8,123 nucleotides of DNA. Origin: Chthoniobacterales bacterium. GTDB lineage: Bacteria; Verrucomicrobiota; Verrucomicrobiia; Chthoniobacterales; UBA10450. Where the stretch lies: contig JACCTI010000249.1 of assembly GCA_013812515.1 (NCBI GenBank), positions 1 through 8,123 on the forward strand, read 5' to 3'. The translations under genes and the position numbers were made by a program. Below are positions 1 through 6,467 of the stretch, piece after piece; the first letter of the stretch is position 1; each line of letters begins with the position of its first letter. The notes below the pieces were generated by a model. That model was given only the letters and a program-made list of their open reading frames with translations, was not told the origin of the DNA and did not search any database.

Positions 1-344
1 GTGCTGAGTTCCGCGAGAAACTCCGGCCCCATGATCTCGTAGATAAAGTTTGCTTTGTTCACTCTGTAGTTCGCGGCTTCGGCGATGCTCCACGAGAAAT
101 TCAGGAGAGTGCGGAACGCGCGGAAGTGATTAATCAGAGGTGATGAACCGGGCAGAACGATCGGGAGATTGCCGAGGATCGATCGACGCTCGGACGCGGC
201 GAAAAAGAAGAAGAAAACCGTACAAACGGTCAGCAGAATTGGCTGGAGATGGAAGGGAACATTCGCGATCGCCCAATCCAGATAGTGGCGCCAGATGACT
301 CCTTTAACGGCGAAACGGCGGAGGATGGCTCGCGCGGTTTGCAA
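1..344 (-). CDS. LpxL/HtrB-like lysophospholipid (lipid A type) acyltransferase, N-terminal part
   Basis: Partial gene: 114 codons are present and the 3' end lies beyond base 1. The reading frame begins just after the TGA of the upstream halogenase-like gene. Its only plausible start is TTG at 344-342, because no ATG or GTG occurs in this frame until well inside the conserved region. The N-terminus carries a basic segment (residues 5-14), then the WRHYLDW stretch (18-24), a hydrophobic anchor with five consecutive Phe (about 33-50), and a VLPGSS segment followed by a stretch rich in aromatic and basic residues. This matches the start of LPLAT-family inner-membrane acyltransferases that acylate lipid A or other lipid acceptors. 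The catalytic HX4D motif would lie outside the window, so activity cannot be judged. The close spacing implies co-transcription with the halogenase-like gene. Family assignment is by recognition; the acceptor is unknown. Confidence 0.72.
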   Translation of the reverse strand, partial: MQTARAILRRFAVKGVIWRHYLDWAIANVPFHLQPILLTVCTVFFFFFAASERRSILGNLPIVLPGSSPLINHFRAFRTLLNFSWSIAEAANYRVNKANFIYEIMGPEFLAELS

Positions 345-347
345 ATC

Positions 348-1883
348 TCAGACGTTCATCGGAGCCGCGGAAGCGGCCGGCACGCGCTGCGGCACATCTG
401 CACGTCTCGTTAGCCGGAGATTCGTCAGCTCGGCGTTCCACCAGCGGAACAAACCTTTCCGGATCAACTTCCAGACGCGCCTGTCGGGCACGAAGCCGTC
501 GTAGAGTTCACGCCAGCCGGCATTCTGCTCGCCGTAGGTGCCGCCCGCGAGACGCGCTTTTCCCAGCGCTACGAGCCTGCGGTTATAAAAGCTCATGATG
601 TTCGCGACAATGCGACCGGCCACGCCCTCGAAGGGTAGGCGCAGGAACTCGCGTTCCGGGTTCTTGTAGACCGGCGTGACGAGGCCGACGAAATACGAAC
701 CGACGTCGAGCAGAAGCGCGGCGGACATCAGTTCCGCGTCGCCCATATAGAAATACTTGTCCTTATACAGCGTCTCGAACCACGCGCGGTAGGTCAGCGG
801 ATACTGCTGATTAAAATAGCGGAGCCGCTCGCGCACATCTTTGCCGGCGAGATTCTCCGCCAAAACATCCGCGACGTACGAACTGGTGTAGGAACAAAAG
901 TCGAGGCCGGGACTGTAGAGAGGATCGATGAAACCGGCCGCATCGCCCACGATCGCCCAGCCGTCGCCACACACCTGCGCGCTGTAGTAAGGCAGATGCG
1001 AAAAAGCATGCACGTCGCCTTCGATCACCTGCGCGTCAGCAAAGATTTCGCGGCCGACGGGATGGGTGAGCAGGTGCGCGCGCAAACGCTCGGAAAGATT
1101 TGCGCCTTCCGCGAGACGGAAGAGGCGTGAATCATAAACAAGGCCCGCGCTGACATCGCCGCCCTTCAAAGGAATGATCCAGCACCACCAGCCGTGTCCC
1201 ATAAGGTGGTTCGTGGCCCAGGAACGGGCAGTCCGGCAGGCGTTTGCGTAGGCGGGGAAACGCTCGCGCCATTCGTAACTATCCCAGTCTTTCACCCCGG
1301 AGAAACGCGCCCAAACCGCGTTGATGGGATGCTCCGTGTTTTGGCGAAAGTGGCCGAGCTTTCGCGCGAGCATGGCCGCGCGGCCGCTCGCATCCACTAC
1401 CCAGCGCGCGGAGACTGTTTCATGGATCCCATGCGACTCATAAGACACATGTGACCTATCGGCATTTAGCTGCAGCTGCGTTACCTTTGCGGGCCGACGC
1501 AGATCGCAACCGGCTGCGACGGCTGTCTCGAGCAAGTGTGCATCGAGCGTCGAGCGATCCACCTGGAAAGTCGGCAGCCGGGCCTGATATTTCGCGCCGA
1601 CTTCCACGCAATCGTCGAAACGCTGCTCCGGTTGTTTCGCGAACCACATCCGCAACCCTTGTTTCACGAGCTGGTGGTGACCGAGGTAGTTGCTCAGGCC
1701 AAGAATGCGCGTCAGGAACGCGCTGCTGATCTCCGTCGTAGACTCACCCACCTTGCGATCGAACTCCTCCGCCTTTTCGATGATGAGGACGCGCGCGGCC
1801 GGATTCTTGCGCTTGAGTAGAAGCGCGGTGGCAGCGCCGGAGAAAGCGCCGCCGACGATCACCACGTCGTAATCGAAGTCCAT
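348..1883 (-). CDS. FAD-dependent halogenase-like / geranylgeranyl-reductase-superfamily oxidoreductase
   Basis: A 511-residue flavoprotein. The N-terminal Rossmann segment VVIVGGAFSGAA (7-18) is the FAD-binding loop, with Ala in place of the middle Gly of GxGxxG. E36 ends the second strand and should bind the ribose. VGEST (45-49), VDRSTLD (108-114), VVDASGR (162-168) and GDAAGFIDPLYSPG (313-326) are the expected motifs of the halogenase/hydroxylase group. WWCWIIP (232-238) matches the WxWxIP part of the halogenase signature, with Trp where the first Gly usually stands. K74 in LVKQG lies near where halogenases keep an active-site Lys, but this is my unaligned judgement. True halogenation is therefore possible and not shown; an oxidoreductase acting on a lipid or polyene is an alternative. 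I chose ATG at 1883: the longer frame needs TTG at 1922 and adds 13 residues before the FAD fold. The acyltransferase gene follows directly downstream. Confidence 0.8.
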   Translation of the reverse strand: MDFDYDVVIVGGAFSGAATALLLKRKNPAARVLIIEKAEEFDRKVGESTTEISSAFLTRILGLSNYLGHHQLVKQGLRMWFAKQPEQRFDDCVEVGAKYQARLPTFQVDRSTLDAHLLETAVAAGCDLRRPAKVTQLQLNADRSHVSYESHGIHETVSARWVVDASGRAAMLARKLGHFRQNTEHPINAVWARFSGVKDWDSYEWRERFPAYANACRTARSWATNHLMGHGWWCWIIPLKGGDVSAGLVYDSRLFRLAEGANLSERLRAHLLTHPVGREIFADAQVIEGDVHAFSHLPYYSAQVCGDGWAIVGDAAGFIDPLYSPGLDFCSYTSSYVADVLAENLAGKDVRERLRYFNQQYPLTYRAWFETLYKDKYFYMGDAELMSAALLLDVGSYFVGLVTPVYKNPEREFLRLPFEGVAGRIVANIMSFYNRRLVALGKARLAGGTYGEQNAGWRELYDGFVPDRRVWKLIRKGLFRWWNAELTNLRLTRRADVPQRVPAASAAPMNV

Positions 1884-2023
1884 CGCAGCGAAGATGATGG
1901 ACTTTGGAGAGGGCGAACGCAATGCGTTCCACCGACAGCCCGGCGGTTGGAGCCGCGGCGCTGTGGCGCCGCGTTCACGGCACGCCTCGACACAGCGAGG
2001 CGGCTACAACTAGGCTGCGAGAC
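1884..2023. promoter_or_regulatory. Divergent intergenic region between halogenase-like and amidohydrolase genes
   Basis: This 140-nt gap separates two divergently transcribed genes, so promoters for both must lie here or inside the neighbouring 5' ends. I cannot pick convincing -35/-10 boxes by eye. More than a third of the gap is occupied by the paired hairpins at 1948-2008. The right-hand hairpin ends about 21 nt before the amidohydrolase ATG and would lie in its leader if transcription starts further upstream. Confidence 0.5.
1948..2008. repeat. REPIN-like element: two inverted homologous palindromes
   Basis: Hairpin 1 has a perfect 8-bp stem, 1954-1961 with 1966-1973, and a TGTG loop. 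Hairpin 2 has a perfect 7-bp stem, 1983-1989 with 1996-2002, and a 6-nt loop. Reading 1948-1974 against the reverse complement of 1982-2008 gives 21 identities in 27 positions with no gap, so the two are inverted copies of one unit. Two differing base pairs are compensatory: G-C and G-C in copy 1 become C-G and T-A in copy 2, which keeps the stem. The cores CGCTGTG (1959-1965) and CACAGCG (1991-1997) are complementary, so the whole element can also fold as one long hairpin. This architecture is that of REP doublets (REPINs) spread by RAYT transposases. No RAYT gene is in the window, and repetition in the genome is inferred. Confidence 0.72.
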
Positions 2024-3142
2024 ATGCGATCGCTCCGCATCGACATGCATGTTCATATGGTCGGCAACGGTTTCGCCGGGTCGGGTGGGTGGCTGCGACT
2101 GAACGGCTGGCACCATTGGCTCGCGAGGTTCATGGTCCGTCAGCTCGGGTTTCCGCCAGACGTGATCCACGGTAATCTGGAGAGGGTTTATGCAAGGCAT
2201 CTGCTGGAATTCGTGCGCGCGTCGTCCTTTGACGCGATCGTCCTGCTCGCGCACGAGCGCGTGCACGATCCCGATGGTAAACCGCGTGAAGACCTCGGCT
2301 CGATGTATGTGCCTAACGACGTCGTGCTCGACCTCGCCGATGCGCATCCCGAATTTCTCGCGGGAGTCTCGATTCATCCGGCGCGCGCGGATGCGCTCGA
2401 TGAACTGGACCGCTGCCTCGATCGCGGTGCCGTCTTGATGAAGTGCCTGCCGAATTGTCAGAACATCGATCCGTCCGACCGGCGGTATCGCCGTTTTTGG
2501 GAGCGTATGGCGGAGGCTGGGCTGCCGTTGCTGGCCCATACTGGCGGCGAACACACCGTGCCGATTGTCAACGCGCGTCTGGCTGATCCGAAACTGCTGC
2601 GGCTGCCACTCGAGTGCGGCGTGACGGTGATCGCGGCGCATTGCGCGACCAAGAGCGGACCGCTTGATCCGGATTACTTTGATGATTGGGCTGCGATGCT
2701 GGCGGAATTCCCGAAGCTCTATGGCGACATCAGCGCAATGGTTTCGCTGAATCGCTGCGCGCATCTGCGGGATTGTCTCCGCCCCGAAATCGAGCCGCGG
2801 ATCGTGCACGGCAGCGATTTTCCGGTGCCGGTGCTGGGTCATCGGATGTGGCTGGATGGCTTGGTGAGTTGGTCCTCCTTTCGCCAGGCACAGAGGATTC
2901 CCAATCCGCTGGAGCGCGATTGGCAGTTCAAGAAGGCGCTCGGTTTTTCCGGTGAAGTGCGCACCCGAGCGACCGGCTTGCTCCGTCTTCCCGATGGCAA
3001 GAGGCGGTATTCGGAGGCAGCAGCCGCCCACGGCTATGTCGTTCCGAGGCTAGGATACGCCGAGGGACCTCACTTCGGTAATGGATCACTCTACTCCGAA
3101 CCTTTGCGCGAGGTCTCTCGTCGTCGGCGCGACTCGGGATGA
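2024..3142 (+). CDS. Amidohydrolase family 2 (PF04909-type) metal-dependent hydrolase
   Basis: A 372-residue TIM-barrel hydrolase of the Amidohydro_2 group, whose members hydrolyse or decarboxylate small cyclic or amide substrates using one bound metal. Visible ligands are the DMHVH motif (H9 and H11), H172 in LLAHTGG, H206 in AAHCA, and the catalytic-type D265 in HGSDFP. MKCLPN (139-144) occupies the usual strand before the second His. A Trp-rich insertion at about 22-34 follows strand 1. About 50 residues after 322 form a polar tail without recognised motifs. I chose ATG 2024 because it places the HxH motif at the expected distance. Starts at 1904 (TTG) or 1922 (ATG) would translate the REPIN-like repeat. 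nagA begins 40 nt downstream on the same strand, suggesting an operon. The substrate is not predictable from sequence alone. Confidence 0.82.
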   Translation: MRSLRIDMHVHMVGNGFAGSGGWLRLNGWHHWLARFMVRQLGFPPDVIHGNLERVYARHLLEFVRASSFDAIVLLAHERVHDPDGKPREDLGSMYVPNDVVLDLADAHPEFLAGVSIHPARADALDELDRCLDRGAVLMKCLPNCQNIDPSDRRYRRFWERMAEAGLPLLAHTGGEHTVPIVNARLADPKLLRLPLECGVTVIAAHCATKSGPLDPDYFDDWAAMLAEFPKLYGDISAMVSLNRCAHLRDCLRPEIEPRIVHGSDFPVPVLGHRMWLDGLVSWSSFRQAQRIPNPLERDWQFKKALGFSGEVRTRATGLLRLPDGKRRYSEAAAAHGYVVPRLGYAEGPHFGNGSLYSEPLREVSRRRRDSG

Positions 3143-3182
3143 CGTGCTTCCGATGCAGCGTTGAGCGCGACTTCTTTCTTTC

Positions 3183-4343
3183 ATGATCTTCAAAAACGGG
3201 CGTCTCATCTTTTCTACCGGTGTGCGGGATGGTCTGGAGATCATCGAGAGCGGTGGGAGAATTTGTGGCATCCGCGAAGCGGGCATTTATCCGGACGGGG
3301 ACGGACTCGATCTCCACGGCAACTATCTCGCACCCGGTTTCGTGGATCTTCATGTGCACGGCGCGGTCGGGCACGACACGATGGAAGGAACACGCGAAGC
3401 GTTTCGCGTCATTTGCGACTTTCACGCGAGCGGCGGGACCACTTCGCTTTTGTTAACGACGGCGACGGCGCCGATCGCGGAGATCGTCAGAGTGCTGCGG
3501 GCCGCAGAAGCTTGCGCTACGGAACTGCCACGCGTGGCGGGGGTTCACGTGGAGGGGCCATTTATCTCGCCGGAGCGCGCGGGTGCGCAGGGCCGGCAGT
3601 GGATTAGCGAACCCGATGCAGCTTCGCTCGAGGCATTGCTGGAAGTTGCGCCGACAATTAAGCGGCTCACGCTTGCTCCAGAACTGCGTGGCGCGGTGGA
3701 TGCAATGGATCGTTTACGCGCGCACAATATCATCATCAGCGGCGGACACAGCGACGCGTGGGAAGAGGAAGCTCGGATTGCGCTGGAGCATGGGATGCGC
3801 TCGGTCACGCATACGTATAACTGCATGTCGTCGGCCGAGCGACGCGGCGCTCATCGGGTCGCGGGTTTGCTGGAGTTTGCCATGACGGAACCGGAGATTA
3901 CGTGCGAGCTGATCGCGGATGGCCATCACGTCTCGACCACTTTGATGAAGTTACTGTATCGCGCGAAAGGTGCGGCTGGCATTTGTCTCGCGACTGACGC
4001 GACGGCGGGCGCGGGACTGCCTGCGGGCGCGCAATTCAGACTCGCCGGCGCCGATTGCATCGTCGCGGATGGGGTCTGCTGGTTGACGAATCGCTCTGCG
4101 TTGGCCGGGAGTTCGTCCCGCATGATCGATCTCGTGCGCGTGATGGTGGAGCAGGTCGGTGCGCCCTTGCATGAAGCCGTTTTGATGGCGACTGCGAACC
4201 CCGCGCGCATGCTCGGGCAGAGCGAATGGAAAGGGACGCTGGAGATTGGAACCGATGCGGACTTCGTTGTCTTCTCGCCGCAGTTGGAGGTGGTGCAAAC
4301 GTTCGCGGGTGGCGAGCAGATTTTCGGCGCGACAAATGTGTGA
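3183..4343 (+). CDS. nagA: N-acetylglucosamine-6-phosphate deacetylase
   Basis: A 386-residue protein, the usual NagA length. The enzyme removes acetate from GlcNAc-6-phosphate in the cytoplasm, giving glucosamine-6-phosphate for glycolysis or peptidoglycan precursor recycling. The order of motifs fits the family: PGFVDLHVHG (51-60), metal ligand E124 in VHVEGPFISP, H189 in GGHSDA, H210 in THTYN, substrate-side His in ADGHHV (246-250), the catalytic Asp D272 in ATDAT, and ATANPA (336-341). The C-terminal GTDADFVVF strand belongs to the small beta-sandwich domain. THTYNCM replaces the more familiar THLFNAM, a mild divergence, so a related N-acetyl amino sugar phosphate is possible. The start is ATG 3183 without a clear Shine-Dalgarno sequence. 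It probably shares a transcript with the amidohydrolase upstream. No nagB or sugar kinase is visible here. Confidence 0.9.
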   Translation: MIFKNGRLIFSTGVRDGLEIIESGGRICGIREAGIYPDGDGLDLHGNYLAPGFVDLHVHGAVGHDTMEGTREAFRVICDFHASGGTTSLLLTTATAPIAEIVRVLRAAEACATELPRVAGVHVEGPFISPERAGAQGRQWISEPDAASLEALLEVAPTIKRLTLAPELRGAVDAMDRLRAHNIIISGGHSDAWEEEARIALEHGMRSVTHTYNCMSSAERRGAHRVAGLLEFAMTEPEITCELIADGHHVSTTLMKLLYRAKGAAGICLATDATAGAGLPAGAQFRLAGADCIVADGVCWLTNRSALAGSSSRMIDLVRVMVEQVGAPLHEAVLMATANPARMLGQSEWKGTLEIGTDADFVVFSPQLEVVQTFAGGEQIFGATNV

Positions 4344-4355
4344 CTCGGCAAAGGT

Positions 4356-4377
4356 GCGGCAAGACGAGTGTCGCCGC
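4356..4377. terminator. Hairpin between convergent nagA and glycosyltransferase genes
   Basis: GCGGC (4356-4360) pairs with GCCGC (4373-4377), and GAC (4363-4365) with GTC (4370-4372), around a GAGT loop. Two unpaired A residues form a bulge on the left arm. It sits in the 36-nt gap between two convergent stop codons, where a bidirectional terminator is expected. Neither strand has a T-tract after it, so it may act with Rho or may simply be a palindromic repeat. Confidence 0.5.
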
Positions 4378-4379
4378 TC

Positions 4380-5480
4380 CTAGAGCGAGAGAAGGAAGCT
4401 CGCGGTCTCGAGCGATGCCGCCGGTTTCCCGAGCCGCGCAATGTTGGCCGACCACTCTGTCCAGCGCGCCGCATCATTCGCGAAGACGGAGCGGACAGCC
4501 GCGATCACGGCTTCATCCGTTGTGGCCACTGTGCCGCAGTTTGTCCCCGCCAGGTAGCGCGCGTTGCCTTCCTCTTGTCCAGGGATGACGTGATTTACAA
4601 TCATCGGACAACCGGCCGCGAAAGCTTCCTGCACCGTTGCGCCGCCAGCTTTGCTGATGAGAAGATGGGAGGAACGAAGGAGGCGCGGGAGCTCTTCACT
4701 CCAGCCGACTGTTTGAAACGGGCGCAGCACCAAGTTTCGCACATTCTCCATGCCCCTCCGCAAGCGGCGGTCGCGGCCAAAGGCGACGGTCAGTTGAATA
4801 CCTTCAATGGCCGCGAGCCCCTGGACTAATTCTGGCGCAGTCGATTTGCGGGAATTAACCAGGTAGAGCACGCGGCGACCAGCGGCGTCCGAGGGCGGTG
4901 CACGAAAGACGCCCGGCTCGGCGAACTCCGGACTGACGGGGAAGCCGAAGGTCTTCGTCTTCTCCGCGGGGATTCCCGCGGCGTGCAGCACCTCAGCGCT
5001 ACGCTCGTTAGGCAAAAGAAAATAATCCGCGCTGCAGCGATACCAGATCGCGTTCACAGAGAGCGAGTCCGTGATCACGACAATGCGCTTGCCAGAAGTG
5101 CGCCCGACCGGCCCGAGCATCTCATCGAGCATGTGCGGATAGGCGGGATAGACCGAGACGATGACATCCGGCTCGAAACGTTCGAGCAGCCTCCGGAACT
5201 CCTTCTTCAGAGTGAAGAACGGCTTGATGTTCGCGGTATATTTCTTCTGCCGGTCAAGGCGGCGGTAGACTAGGCCCCAAGCTTCCGGAACCTGGTTGAT
5301 CAAGGCCAAGTAGGCCTCGCGCACATAGTCGTTCAGTTGGCCATAGGTATCCGAGAAGAGGTCGTGCAGCTCCACTTGCACGCCATGGCCGGCGATGCGC
5401 GCGAGCCCCGCGCGGAGGCCGCGAGCGGCGCTGTTGTGGCCCTCGCCAAAGCCGGCCGTCAGGATCAGAATTTTTTTCAA
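4380..5480 (-). CDS. MGDG-synthase/UgtP-like GT28 family glycosyltransferase
   Basis: A 366-residue GT-B glycosyltransferase. The N-terminal half shows GFGEGHNSAARGL (10-22), the glycine-rich loop of the MGDG-synthase N-terminal domain, plus a DLFSDTYG segment (40-47). The C-terminal half shows SKAGGATVQEAFAAGCPMIV (276-295) and PGQEEGN (300-306), the nucleotide-sugar site of GT28 enzymes. The family moves glucose or galactose from UDP-sugar onto diacylglycerol or similar lipids at the inner face of the membrane. In ITDSLSVNAIW (136-146) I see Asn at or near the position where many relatives have TDxxxH, so the acceptor may differ. The start must be TTG at 5480: an in-frame TAA lies three codons upstream and the canonical MKKILILTAGFGEGH follows. 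Codons 2-4 contain seven A in a row. It is convergent with nagA and divergent from the BrkB-type gene. Confidence 0.85.
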   Translation of the reverse strand: MKKILILTAGFGEGHNSAARGLRAGLARIAGHGVQVELHDLFSDTYGQLNDYVREAYLALINQVPEAWGLVYRRLDRQKKYTANIKPFFTLKKEFRRLLERFEPDVIVSVYPAYPHMLDEMLGPVGRTSGKRIVVITDSLSVNAIWYRCSADYFLLPNERSAEVLHAAGIPAEKTKTFGFPVSPEFAEPGVFRAPPSDAAGRRVLYLVNSRKSTAPELVQGLAAIEGIQLTVAFGRDRRLRRGMENVRNLVLRPFQTVGWSEELPRLLRSSHLLISKAGGATVQEAFAAGCPMIVNHVIPGQEEGNARYLAGTNCGTVATTDEAVIAAVRSVFANDAARWTEWSANIARLGKPAASLETASFLLSL

Positions 5481-5564
5481 GACTCGTTAGGCCAGCGCTC
5501 CCGGCAGAGTGCGCCGAGACTTTAATGGAAATTCCGGAGGGGCAAAGTAAACTCTCCCGCGCAG
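5481..5564. promoter_or_regulatory. Divergent intergenic region between glycosyltransferase and BrkB-type genes
   Basis: This 84-nt gap must hold the promoters for two divergent genes, or these lie partly within the coding 5' ends. A TTTAAT at 5520-5525 resembles a -10 box for the plus strand, but I find no good -35 partner. GGAGGGG at 5536-5542 looks like a ribosome binding site but lies 22 nt before the ATG at 5565, too far for normal use, and no in-frame start lies closer. Confidence 0.35.
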
Positions 5565-6467
5565 ATGAGACGTCTTAAATTCGTCGGCCGAATTTTCCGG
5601 CGTTTGGTCTGGGAGACGGCCATGGATACGACCATGGGCCTGGCCGCGCAGATGGCCTATCAGTTTCTCTTCACGCTCGCTCCCGGGCTCCTTTTTCTCT
5701 GGCACCTGCTCGGTCTTTTCGGAACCGACCCAGCAAAGCTGCATCAAATACTGGCTGTGCTGAAGAGCTTTCTGCCGTCCGATCCGAAGGTGCAGGACAT
5801 CCTCGATACACAAGCGGCGAATGTCCTCGTGACCGGCTCGGGCGGATGGGTGGCAAATCTCGGAATTATCGTCGGCATCTGCTTGGGCACGGCTTTCATT
5901 TCGACCATTTCGGACGCGCTCAGTCGCACGCACGGTGTGCAAGAGGACAGGAACTGGTGGTCCAAATACGTCATCTCATTTTTCCTTCTCTTCTGGTTTG
6001 GGATCACGATGTTGTTTTGCTTCAACGTGGTCGTGTTCGGCGAAACGCTCGCTGGCATCGCGGAGGTGAACTTTCAATTGCGCATCCCGCTCCAGGAATG
6101 GGTCGCGTTCCTCAATCTTCCGCTGACGGCACTCGCCCTCGTGCTGCTCGCGCTCGCCCTTTATCTCCTTACACCGGAGAATTACCTCACCGTGAGGCAA
6201 GCGCTACCGGGCTCCATCTTCTTCGCGGTCGGCTGGGTCATCGTGACGAAGCTCTTCCAGTATTATGTGGCGCGATATGATAGCTACAACGCCACCTACC
6301 TGGCGCTCGCCTCGTTTATCGTGCTTCTGTTTTGGATGTATGTGACCTGTCTGCTCCTGTTGCTCGGAGGGAAACTGAACGCCATTCTCCGCCGGGAACG
6401 GGAACGATCCGCCGAACGGCGCGCAGCCGCCGCCGCAGCAGCTGCCGCTGAGCCCCAGCCGGCTTGA
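5565..6467 (+). CDS. YihY/BrkB-family inner membrane protein
   Basis: A 300-residue polytopic membrane protein. Hydrophobic spans fall at about 32-52, 98-118, 135-158, 180-202, 213-233 and 246-270, six in all, as in the YihY/BrkB family (once called RNase BN, a name since withdrawn for this family). Family landmarks are AYQFLFTLAPGLLFL (31-45) and the C-terminal YNATYLALASFIVLLFWMY (241-259) followed by LLGGKLNA (267-274). The function is not settled; export or envelope roles have been suggested. The cytoplasmic tail after 275 is basic, then holds nine consecutive Ala (287-295) and ends PQPA. The stop TGA at 6465-6467 overlaps the TTG start of the amidase gene in the tetranucleotide TTGA, which suggests translational coupling. 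Confidence 0.87.
   Translation: MRRLKFVGRIFRRLVWETAMDTTMGLAAQMAYQFLFTLAPGLLFLWHLLGLFGTDPAKLHQILAVLKSFLPSDPKVQDILDTQAANVLVTGSGGWVANLGIIVGICLGTAFISTISDALSRTHGVQEDRNWWSKYVISFFLLFWFGITMLFCFNVVVFGETLAGIAEVNFQLRIPLQEWVAFLNLPLTALALVLLALALYLLTPENYLTVRQALPGSIFFAVGWVIVTKLFQYYVARYDSYNATYLALASFIVLLFWMYVTCLLLLLGGKLNAILRRERERSAERRAAAAAAAAAEPQPA

Noticed and set aside
1884..1922. 13-residue extension of the halogenase-like protein to TTG 1922
   Set aside because: The FAD-binding strand begins directly after ATG 1883; the extension adds only unstructured residues and a weaker start codon.
1904..2023. N-terminal extension of the amidohydrolase to TTG 1904 or ATG 1922
   Set aside because: It would translate the paired hairpin repeat, and the HxH motif belongs near the N-terminus in this family; ATG 2024 fits better.
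1859..3031. Minus-strand open frame of 390 codons antisense to the amidohydrolase gene
   Set aside because: It lies wholly opposite a gene with clear catalytic motifs, its product shows no recognisable fold and is rich in Arg, His and Gln as expected for an antisense shadow in GC-rich DNA.
3143..3182. Promoter or terminator in the gap between the amidohydrolase and nagA
   Set aside because: No hairpin, T-tract or promoter-like pair of boxes is evident; the 40-nt gap is most simply an operon spacer.
2928..3425. Minus-strand open frame of 165 codons crossing the amidohydrolase-nagA junction
   Set aside because: It overlaps conserved coding sequence of both genes in antisense and has no recognisable product.
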